From: Sclerurus mexicanus
Lineage: Eukaryota > Chordata > Aves > Passeriformes > Furnariidae
Length of the DNA stretch: 64,000 nt
Direction: 5' to 3'
Assembly (NCBI GenBank): GCA_013396755.1
Contig: VWZF01003190.1
Span: 2,141,770 to 2,205,769, forward strand
The stretch's first letter is position 1; every line of letters starts with the position of its first letter. Below the pieces are notes generated by a model that saw only the letters and a list, made by a program, of their open reading frames with translations, was not told the DNA's origin and ran no database searches. Position numbers and translations under genes: made by a program. This document shows, in pieces, positions 37,984 to 46,382 of the stretch.

Positions 37984-38857
37984 GGTACTATTTGAGGCTA
38001 AGGAACAGTCTGTGACAAAGGTGGCTGCTCTTGGTCTACCACTGGCACAAGAAGGTATGACAAGATTGGACAACTTGAATATCAGGTCAAATAGTGAACA
38101 CTTGGTAGGTTTGGACATCTCTTTTTTTTAAATTCTATTTTTTTCCATACATGAAAAATAGAAACATAATAGGATACATAAAAGCATAATTGAAAAAGTG
38201 TAAATGGTTTGAAGTTGAAGAAGGGTAGACTTAGACTGAACATAAGGAAAAAATGTTATACGATGAGGGTGATAAAACACTAGCACAAGCATCCCAGAGA
38301 GATGGTAGATGCCCCATCTCTGGAAACTTTCAAGGTCAGGTTGGATGGGGCTCTGACCAACCTGGTCCAGTTGAAGATGTCCTTGCTCATTGCAGGGGGA
38401 TTGGACTAGATGCTCTTCAAAGGTCCCTTACAATCCAAACCATTCTATAATGGCAGACCTCTTAACATCCCATAAATAGCTTAAATATTTTGAAACCTAA
38501 AAACTGATTTGTGCCTTTTTATTGTTCAGAAGTCTGTTGGACAGCTTGAGGTATGTGTTCTACATTTGTCTGCTCTTCTCAGAATCAAAGTGTGATCCTA
38601 AAATATATATATAACCAACTGTTTTACAATCTGAGAAAAGAACCCTCTTTATTCCCTGACAGAGGAAGAGTTGTCGTTCCGTCCTTATCTCTTCCCCTTA
38701 ACAAGACTGGATATGCAGCTGTTCTATTCAAATGCTTGCTTTACTCTCCCCTTTATTCTCCTCCTTCACTCTCCCTCATCCCCCTTTTCTCTTCATTTTC
38801 TTTCCACTTTTTGTTCTTTATGCTTCCTTCTTTTCATTGGCAATTTCCGCTATAAAT
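37984..38857. repeat. Duplicated block B, first copy (874 bp)
   Basis: This block repeats without a difference that I could see at 39304-40177, a constant offset of 1320 bases. It includes a complete CR1 3' end. It ends at TATAAAT before the N at 38858; the second copy continues past the same point into unique sequence. Confidence 0.9.
38221..38451 (+). mobile_element. CR1 retroposon 3' fragment (first assembly copy)
   Basis: The sequence follows the avian CR1 3' end: TTAGACTGAACATAAGGAAA near the start, then GATGCCCCATCTCTGGAAAC, GGTTGGATGGGGCTCTGACC and GGATTGGACTAGATG, ending ACCATTCTATAAT. It is 5'-truncated and in the plus direction. The element is a strong sign of a bird (or other reptile) genome. 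The identical copy at 39541 is an assembly duplicate, not a second insertion. Confidence 0.93.
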
Positions 38858-38858
38858 N
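38858..38858. other. Single N marking a contig join
   Basis: The undetermined base joins the end of block B to the second copy of block A, which is the breakpoint expected where a second-haplotype contig has been inserted. Confidence 0.85.
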
Positions 38859-39302
38859 GCGGCTGGAGGCCGGTCCCGAGGGGGAAACAGCCCTTCCGAG
38901 GCGCTTTTAAAAGGTGTTGGATGTTCAGGAGTCAACACAGGGCATCACAGCCTGGGAAACTGGAAATTGGGAAGTGGAAAAGCCTTTTTAGAACGAAGAG
39001 GTGGATAGCGCCTGGAGACAAGGTGCCTTTCCATTTGTCTCCACCATGGGTGTCTGTCTCCTGCCCTTACATCGTGTTCGCCAAGCAAAGGGCAACGCCT
39101 TGTTTTTCAGAGTCTGTTGTGACATTGCAGGTTCTTGGAAAGGTTGGTTAGTAATGATCAACTTCGAACTTTCCTTTTCAGGTTATATTTTTAATGACCA
39201 GTAATAAGTTGTGTTACATGAAACCAGTCCGTCATACTTGGTGTAAATTACAATGTGGTTGCACTGCAGGTGCTGTACAAGGTAGTAAATCACAGGACAA
39301 AG
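38859..39302. repeat. Duplicated block A, second copy (444 bp)
   Basis: Near-identical to 36681-37117, with three substitutions and a 7-base insertion, about 1% divergence outside the indel. It is bounded by single Ns on both sides (38858 and 39303). Confidence 0.9.
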
Positions 39303-39303
39303 N
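39303..39303. other. Single N replacing about 866 bp in the second copy
   Basis: The base stands between the second copies of blocks A and B, where the first copy has the 37118-37983 spacer. It marks an unfilled gap of nominal length one. Confidence 0.85.
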
Positions 39304-40177
39304 GGTACTATTTGAGGCTAAGGAACAGTCTGTGACAAAGGTGGCTGCTCTTGGTCTACCACTGGCACAAGAAGGTATGACAAGATTGGACAACTTGAAT
39401 ATCAGGTCAAATAGTGAACACTTGGTAGGTTTGGACATCTCTTTTTTTTAAATTCTATTTTTTTCCATACATGAAAAATAGAAACATAATAGGATACATA
39501 AAAGCATAATTGAAAAAGTGTAAATGGTTTGAAGTTGAAGAAGGGTAGACTTAGACTGAACATAAGGAAAAAATGTTATACGATGAGGGTGATAAAACAC
39601 TAGCACAAGCATCCCAGAGAGATGGTAGATGCCCCATCTCTGGAAACTTTCAAGGTCAGGTTGGATGGGGCTCTGACCAACCTGGTCCAGTTGAAGATGT
39701 CCTTGCTCATTGCAGGGGGATTGGACTAGATGCTCTTCAAAGGTCCCTTACAATCCAAACCATTCTATAATGGCAGACCTCTTAACATCCCATAAATAGC
39801 TTAAATATTTTGAAACCTAAAAACTGATTTGTGCCTTTTTATTGTTCAGAAGTCTGTTGGACAGCTTGAGGTATGTGTTCTACATTTGTCTGCTCTTCTC
39901 AGAATCAAAGTGTGATCCTAAAATATATATATAACCAACTGTTTTACAATCTGAGAAAAGAACCCTCTTTATTCCCTGACAGAGGAAGAGTTGTCGTTCC
40001 GTCCTTATCTCTTCCCCTTAACAAGACTGGATATGCAGCTGTTCTATTCAAATGCTTGCTTTACTCTCCCCTTTATTCTCCTCCTTCACTCTCCCTCATC
40101 CCCCTTTTCTCTTCATTTTCTTTCCACTTTTTGTTCTTTATGCTTCCTTCTTTTCATTGGCAATTTCCGCTATAAAT
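39304..40177. repeat. Duplicated block B, second copy (874 bp)
   Basis: Identical on inspection to 37984-38857. It runs without a break into unique sequence at 40178 (CTCAGGTTGTC), so this copy is the one joined to the real downstream sequence. Confidence 0.9.
39541..39771 (+). mobile_element. CR1 retroposon 3' fragment (second assembly copy)
   Basis: Same bases as 38221-38451 at an offset of 1320. It should be counted once with that element if the duplication is confirmed as an assembly artefact. Confidence 0.9.
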
Positions 40178-42412
40178 CTCAGGTTGTCTTCTGCAGGTTT
40201 TTCATTTTTAGAAGTATTGCTTCCCATATCATCCCTTATTATCCTTCTTCGTTTCTTCCTTCTGCTCCCGTGACATTCCTTGCACTGTCTCACGCTGACA
40301 TCTTTTCCCTTCACCTGGTAGTAGCTGCGTTAGAGCCCTGGGGGCAGACTCTGTTTCACCAATGCAGAGTGAGGGAAAGTGGTTACTACTGCAGGAGGTT
40401 TGCCAGCGCTCAGCCTGCCTGACACTAACTGGAGGCACCAGCCATTTGGAATTAAGTAAAACTGTGCATTTGAAGGCAAGTGGAGAACTTAGTGAAAATC
40501 TCCAAAAGCAATATAAGCTATTTAGAGCTTAAAATTGAGCCCTAAATTTGGCTATGACCTACTGCAAAGGTATCAACTGAATTGTTTGATAACAAATTTA
40601 TAGAGGTTTAAGTTTAATAAAGAAATTGACAAGCAATTATTGCAAGAATAATATGGAGGTAGATTAATATTTATCAGATTATTTCAGCAAGGCCTGAAAA
40701 AGATGACGAATAATGAAGAAGCTGTACCTTGATACAGTTCTTTTGACCTAAAAACATTAAAACTGTTGAAATTATTTACTGTTTTCAACAAAGCTAAGTA
40801 ATCTGGCAATAAAGGAGTATTCTATTTTGGCAAAACTACTTTTTCACTATGATAGTATTATGTAAGATTTATCTAAGATCAGTTTGGCATTTTTCATCTC
40901 TTTTTAAAAGACAAGGAGCCCCCAGTTAGGCTAAAATGAAATGAATCTAAACTAAGAAAAATGTTTCTACAATAAAACTTTTTTTTTTCAGTAGCACAAC
41001 ACTTCATTTCAATTTTCAAGCTAGTCAGAATAGTTGCTTTCTGTCAAAAAGACTAGCGTGGTTTGTTAGTCATAGTGGGCTTAAATTGCTACATAATTAA
41101 TTTTTTAGAATAAAAATACACTTAGTACAATGCTAATTGAGTTAGCTAGGCTTATTTTGGCCTTTCTTATATTTGTTTCTGTGGAACTGGCCTAGGTCAA
41201 GTAATTCAGATACCAGACTAAATTAAGCTCTTGCTTCTGACTCAGCTGTTATTATCTTTTAACCTCCAGTTATGAAAGAGTTGGCTGGTAGAAACCAAAA
41301 AAAAAGTGGTTTTCTCATAGTGGCTAGTCAATCAAAAATTGTATTTACATCCTGATTTTCTTTGGTTCTGGAGTGCTTCTCCTTATCCTAATGTTTGATC
41401 TACAAAGTAAAGCTGTCTCATGGGAAGAACTGACAGAATCAGTGCCTTCCACGTGAACCCTCAAATCATCTGAAAAGCAATAACCCAGAAGTAAATAGGA
41501 ACGTGAGGGATGTAGAATGCCTGCAGCCAGCCTTGGGATAGCTGGGATAGTTCATAAAAGTAAGTATTTTTAATTGCTGTAAGAAAGTAGTTTTCCTGCC
41601 TTTAATGATTCAGAGTAGCATAAACAGGTTAGAGCAAGTGTTGAGAAACTCTTAATTACAGCATTGATTTAGGGCAGGCACAGCACACAGTCCAAGATAA
41701 ACAGACTACAGAAAGCAGAGACATAAGTGTTACAACAACTCACTTTCAACTGCCCTAATTTACCTTTCTCAGCTTTAGTCATCTCTCTTTCACCTATAGA
41801 GCTATGCATGTTTCATCCTTTGAAAAATCAGTCTGCACTTTTATTAAACAGTTATTTTCACACTTCTGATTTCAACTATGTAATTTCCATACAAGCATTA
41901 GTATTTGGTCCTGAATAATTACCCAGAACAAATATACAGAATGGCCAAGGAATGAAATTCTGAAAACCTTACCCAAGCCACACTAATCATCACACTGTTA
42001 ATATCTTATGAGAGGAGCTCCTGTCAGGCTTTATCCTGATGTGGAGCCTGGAGATATATAGATAGTAGGTAGTGAAAGGGAGGTAGTTGAAATGTGGAAC
42101 TACAACATACAGACTAGGTGAAATGTTAAATAGTAAAATTTGCACCTTGCTTTTTTTCTGAGCAGATTATTTTTTTCCTGGTAGAATTTTCAGTGTAGTA
42201 ACAGCTGAGTAATGAAAAAGTTGTAACTTGGAAATTGGAAACTATTCAAATAGAACAACTTTTCACCTATGTGCTGATTTTGATTTGTTTTAAATTTTCA
42301 TACTTGACCTATTTGTGTTTGAGTTTCAGTATATATTAAAAAATCACATTATGACAGATAATTATTTAATATTTTCTTCAGCTAAGCAAGACAACACAAT
42401 GTCATTTGTAAT

Positions 42413-42431
42413 AGCTATAAATTTTATAGCT
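42413..42431. repeat. 19-base inverted repeat
   Basis: AGCTATAAA and its exact reverse complement TTTATAGCT are separated by one base. It is AT-rich and could arise by chance in this composition. Confidence 0.6.
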
Positions 42432-43590
42432 GGTATGAGCTTATAATTAATTTTTTATACTAAGAGTTTGGAAGGGAATGTTGAAGATATTCAAACTATT
42501 TCTTTGTCTAGGAATTGTTCTTAATAGGTAGCGATCTGATCTGGGCTTATAAAACAAACTGTTAAAAGCTCTTATTTAGTCCTCATTTTCAGCTCAGTCT
42601 GACAGATATTTTCTCAGAGCTGGTGATTCAGATTGCAGCAGTTTTCCCTGGAAGGAGGGAGTGTGCACATATTTATTCTTCCTTTTGAGCTCTCTTCCTC
42701 TCAGGGTAGGCAGCAGTGAAATGCAATCTCTAGACAAGACTTCAAACCCCATGATTCCTTGGGAGAGCATGCGCTGAGAGCTTCCAGTTGTCAAAGTGCT
42801 CTTGCCCGACTGGTCGGCTATTTGTCATATTCCAAACCCGAAAGAAGAAAATAAATATACTGTCCTTTTATTGACCTTTAAATACAGAAAATCCAAAGGT
42901 AACTGTTCCTTAAAAATTTCTGTGTTGACTGTGTGGGTTACTGCATGCAAACAGAGCTGGTATTGCTGTGGGGATATAGATTTCCTGTACTAGATTGTAA
43001 ATTTGTAAAAATACTTACACCAGCAAATAATCAAGAGGTACTGCATATTAGTCCAACATTAGACATTGGCTGGCCTGTCTTTCAAAGTCATTTATTATCC
43101 AGTGTTTTTCCATTCAGGCTGGCTTCATTCATTAAAGGTAGGTCTTGACCTTGACAAGAGGGTTGAACTGCACAGTGATTTTTACCTTTAAGAAGCAATG
43201 TGCAAGGAAATGCGAATCACAGGTCCTTAGGATAAAGTTCAAAACCAGCTAGTTAAGTCAAGGTACATATTTGAAGCAACTGCTCTGCTAGCCACTAACG
43301 TGGTGACTAACTGATTTAAATATACTTTATTGATGACAGAATTTTAACATTTCAGCTGGTATGTTTTTTTTCTCTCAATGTATTTTTATAGTAATAGCTC
43401 AGAACCAGGGGAGAGGGATACATATAATCCTTTTCTCTCTCTGATGTGGAATCATCAGTAGTTTTATGTAGCATTAGGAGTAATAGTGATTTTGGTAGAA
43501 GTGAAGGTAATGGAAAGTTACGCGGAGCTTGGTATATTCTGGCTTACTGCGGTATTGCTTTAAACTGCCTCGCAGGGTTTTCTGCACTCC

Positions 43591-43611
43591 CAGCAGCAGC
43601 AGCAGCAGCAG
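43591..43611. repeat. Short (CAG)n repeat
   Basis: About seven GCA/CAG triplets in a non-coding part of the CPEB3 5' region. It is not in a recognised reading frame. Confidence 0.7.
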
Positions 43612-43959
43612 TGCTGCCCGGTGCAGATGCAATAGTTCAGTCCATCCTTCTTAGGAGCTTGCCTTAATGTTGTCTCACTGCTTAGTCTGTTCGGGAGCCC
43701 TTGCTGCTCGATTTGCATATTGAACTGGTAAATAAGGGGGAGCATAAGCAATAACTTAATTGATAGCAGAAACCTCTCCTGACATTCATTTTAACTAAAA
43801 CGTGTGTGTATGGCTCAAAGAGATTTAAAAGAAAGAAAAAAAGAAACCAAAATGCTAGATACACATAAACCATCTAAACACTGCTGATGTCAGGAAGGAC
43901 AGTGTCATCAATTTCACGCTTTGCCACCTTTCTTAAACAGTCAATCGATTTGGCTTAAC

Positions 43960-44420
43960 TTTACTGGGTTACATGAAAACAACAATCCTAAAAATGCAGT
44001 CTTGGGCATGTACATGCCATATGATTAACTCAACAGAAATGCAGTTAAGTATTCAGCTATGGCCATCTTTGACATAGTTACTCAATCAAACTAAGTGATT
44101 TGGCGCTCATTTAAAATACTTTGGGGATTTAAAATGATCTCGTCAATTGACTAAAAGCCTGCAAAATGTTGATATTCCTGTTGTGATTGTATACAATTGC
44201 TGTTAATTGATGTCTGTATTGCATTAGTGCTACTGTGTTTCCAAACAATAATAAAATTATATGATCTGCGCTGTTCCTTATGAAGCACCTTTTCTACCAG
44301 ATATGACTCAATCATTCCACAGTTACTTTTTAAAGCTTAAACTTATATACTGATTTAGCAAATAATTTGCATAATTAGTCTGTGTCGTGTGCATATAAAG
44401 ATTTTTTTTAACATGCAGCA
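43960..44420 (+). promoter_or_regulatory. Candidate conserved non-coding element upstream of CPEB3 coding exon
   Basis: The stretch lacks repeats, has balanced AT-rich composition and is dense in homeodomain-type cores (TTAATTGA, CAATTGACT, GATTAACT). It also has a 14-base perfect palindrome at 44005-44018. That texture is typical of developmental enhancers beside neural genes. No alignment was possible, so conservation is inference. Confidence 0.3.
44005..44018. promoter_or_regulatory. Perfect palindrome GGCATGTACATGCC
   Basis: The 14 bases equal their own reverse complement. The CATG cores resemble overlapping p53-family half-sites with a mismatch each, though other dimeric factors could bind it. 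Function is inference. Confidence 0.4.
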
Positions 44421-44559
44421 TCTCTATATCTTAAGTATTTTTATTTTCCCTTGGTTTATTTTTCATTTGAAAGCATCAGAAAGATCATAGTCTAGTGATA
44501 CCTCTCAGATCTGCTAATTTTGACCTAATGTTTTTCTAATGAACAAATTGCCGATTTCA

Positions 44560-44610
44560 TCCATCCATCTATCTATCTATCTCTTTATTTATTTGTTTAT
44601 ATATAAATAG
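44560..44610. repeat. Compound tetranucleotide microsatellite (CATC / CTAT / TTTA)
   Basis: Runs of CATC, then CTAT, then TTTA-type units follow each other. It is likely polymorphic. Confidence 0.7.
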
Positions 44611-44742
44611 AGCAAGCAGATGTACCTTCAAGTAAAGGACTGCTTTGATGTAAAATAGCATTTTACACGGAGAGATCGTAAGGTCACTGAAGGCGAATAA
44701 AACCCCGGTCGGTGGCTTTGTACGTGGAGTGTCTCCACCCCC

Positions 44743-44795
44743 CGCTCCCTCCCTTCATCCCTCCATCCCTCCCTCCCTTCCTCCCTTCCCCCGGC
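44743..44795. repeat. Polypyrimidine (CCCT)n tract
   Basis: About 50 bases are nearly all C and T in CCCT/CCTT/CATC units. It borders the promoter-like block upstream of the CPEB3 coding exon. Such strand-asymmetric tracts are common near promoters and can adopt triplex DNA. Confidence 0.7.
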
Positions 44796-45048
44796 TTTGC
44801 CATCGCCCCTCCTGCCCCGAGCCGGCAGGGAAAGGGCAGGGAGCGATTGTGCAGCGAAGAACCGCTCCCGTATCAGTGCGAGCTGTCGTGTGTGCTTTCT
44901 CTCTGATAAATCTAAATCATTGAAAGCTTGTTTGTTGGTCGAGGAAAATCGGTACCCGGCTCCTTTAAAGGTCCCCTAATAGAAAAGGGGGTGGAGAAGA
45001 GCGAAGACTGGTGTCTTTTTAACCTTGCTGAAGGACGCAGCAGTATTT

Positions 45049-45061
45049 ATTGACGTATGCA
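45049..45061 (+). promoter_or_regulatory. CRE half-site overlapping an octamer motif
   Basis: TGACGTA followed directly by TGCAAAT gives ATF/CREB-type and POU-type sites side by side. CREB/POU control would suit a neuronal gene, but no binding evidence exists here. Confidence 0.4.
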
Positions 45062-45449
45062 AATAACCAGGGGGAGGAGGTGGAGGAGGGTGCTTGGAAA
45101 AACAGGAACCAGAATCAGTTTCTCATTGCAGGGTGAGAGCTCTGAGTTCCGGTGTAAGAGAAAAGAGACGTGGCGAAATTGCTGTATATCTCTGCCCTAT
45201 AAGCACATCTCTCATTTAGACTGAAGGGAAACAAGGCATCAAAAAGGGTGAAGCATCTTAAAAAATCTTTTAAAGGCAATCTAGCACGATCAAAGGTTAC
45301 ATATTCCTAAATGGGGGAGGGGGAAGATTACGGGTTTGCCTTGCAATTTGCTGTAGCATAGTACTAGCAGTAGGACGAGATTTTTGGCCGGCAAATGATT
45401 AAAACAGACTGGTTTGTGGTATGAATGGCAATGTTAATAATCTGTCTTT

Positions 45450-45474
45450 GTGGTTTTTTCCCCTACTGTTTCAG
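45450..45474 (+). other. CPEB3: Polypyrimidine tract and 3' splice site before the CPEB3 coding exon
   Basis: A T/C-rich run (TTTTTTCCCCTACTGTTTCAG) ends in AG at 45473-45474. The exon therefore starts at 45475, leaving 11 bases of 5' UTR before the ATG. The open frame that extends left through this tract is not coding. Confidence 0.8.
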
Positions 45475-45485
45475 CTGCGCAAACC

Positions 45486-46382
45486 ATGCAGGATGATTTA
45501 CTGATGGACAAAAGCAAAGCCCAGCCCCAGCAGCAGCGGCAGCAGCAGCAACAGCAAGATCCAAACTCAGCAGAAGCCCCCTCTACACCCATCTCGTCGG
45601 AGACACCCAAACCAGAAGACAACAGTTCAGTGACTAGTATCGGCACATCGGCTCCTTCCCAAAATAGCAAGGAGAAGATGCAGATGGAGTCTCCCATTTT
45701 GCCTGGCTTGAGCTTTCACCAGCCTCAACAAGAACCTGCAGCCGGCACCTCCTTGTCTCCCTCCTTTGGCAGCACCTGGTCTACAGGGACCACGAACACG
45801 GTGGATGATAGCTTTTTCCAAGGGATTACTCCAGTCAATGGGACAATGCTTTTCCAGAATTTTCCACACCATGTCAACCCTGTATTTGGTGGCACTTTCT
45901 CACCTCAGATTGGCCTAGCTCAGACTCAACACCACCAACATCAGCAGCAGCAGCAGCAAGCCCAGCAGCAGCAGCAGCGGAGGTCACCTGTAAGCCCTAA
46001 TCAGGCACCTTTCGCCCAGAGAAATGCTGCTTACAGCCATCAGCCCATCATGACCAGCAAACCGTCTTCCTCCTCTGCCTCTTCTTCTTCCTCCTCCAGC
46101 TGGAATAACCATCAAAACGCAGCTTGGAGTACACCTTCCAACCCTTGGGGTGGGCTGCAGGCTGGTAGGGACCCTCGAAGGGCAGTTGGAGTGGGGGTCG
46201 GCGTGGGAGTGGGGGTCAGCGTACCCTCCCCCCTCAATCCCATTTCACCCCTTAAAAAACCGTTCTCCAGCAATGTCATTGCCCCTCCGAAGTTCCCACG
46301 GGCTGCACCCTTAACCCCTAAATCCTGGATGGAAGACAACGCGTTCAGGACGGACAATGGCAACAATCTGTTGCCTTTTCAG
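45486..46382 (+). CDS. CPEB3: CPEB3, first coding exon (N-terminal 299 residues; gene continues beyond window)
   Basis: CPEB3 binds mRNA 3' UTRs in the cytoplasm and represses or activates their translation, notably of glutamate-receptor subunits at synapses. Its N-terminus is Gln-rich, prion-like and aggregation-prone. This exon starts MQDDLLMDKSK and is 299 codons in phase 0, ending NNLLPFQ before a GTAAAT donor. Visible parts: Gln tracts (residues 13-24 and 151-164), a conserved block SLSPSFGSTWSTGTTN (89-104), the block FFQGITPVNGT to NPVFGGTF (110-138), a Ser tract (194-205), GGLQAGRDPRRA (222-233), a Val-Gly repeat (234-244) and the NPISPLKKPFSSNVIAPPKF block (251-270). The RNA-binding and zinc-finger domains are encoded by exons outside the window. 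No frameshift was seen. Confidence 0.97.
45522..45557 (+). repeat. CPEB3: First CAG-rich poly-glutamine tract in CPEB3
   Basis: Mostly CAG codons, with CCC, CGG and CAA interruptions, encode residues 13-24 (QPQQQRQQQQQQ). The tract is part of the prion-like N-terminus and may vary in length between individuals. Confidence 0.85.
45936..45977 (+). repeat. CPEB3: Second CAG-rich poly-glutamine tract in CPEB3
   Basis: Codons for residues 151-164 give QHQQQQQQAQQQQQ, almost all CAG. As I recall the human protein, this place is a longer mixture of Pro, Gln and Ala, so the bird version is shorter and more purely glutamine. Confidence 0.85.
46185..46217 (+). repeat. CPEB3: Val-Gly dipeptide repeat in CPEB3
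   Basis: Eleven residues (234-244) alternate Val and Gly. The codons are varied (GTT, GTG, GTC; GGA, GGG, GGC), so the protein repeat is kept with mixed codons, which points to selection on the protein rather than recent slippage. The same repeat exists in mammals. Confidence 0.8.

Larger units (their letters stand above)
40178..43900 (+). other. CPEB3: CPEB3 5' flank or first intron; no exon recognised
   Basis: AT-rich sequence between the shared promoter and the first coding exon of CPEB3. It contains a 19-base inverted repeat (42413-42431) and a short CAG run near 43591-43611. No protein-coding exon was recognised on either strand. Whether all of it is intron depends on which first exon CPEB3 uses. 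Confidence 0.6.
44700..45200 (+). promoter_or_regulatory. CPEB3: Candidate internal promoter and alternative first exon of CPEB3
   Basis: GC content and CpG frequency rise above the flanks only a few hundred bases before the first coding exon. A composite site at about 45049-45061 reads TGACGTATGCAAAT: a CREB/ATF half-site overlapping an octamer (POU) site. A G-rich run follows at 45070-45090. Possible splice donors lie near 45132-45140 (GGTGAGAG) and 45152-45160 (GTGTAAGAG). Use as a promoter is inference; it would give a short first intron before the acceptor at 45474. Confidence 0.4.

Noticed and set aside
38221..39771. Two separate CR1 insertions with identical sequence
   Set aside because: The copies share identical flanks for hundreds of bases at a constant offset and are separated by single Ns, so this is one insertion seen twice.
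45450..45485. Upstream extension of the CPEB3 open frame
   Set aside because: The frame is open to the left, but this part is a polypyrimidine tract ending in CAG, a splice acceptor. The first ATG is at 45486 and matches the known family start.
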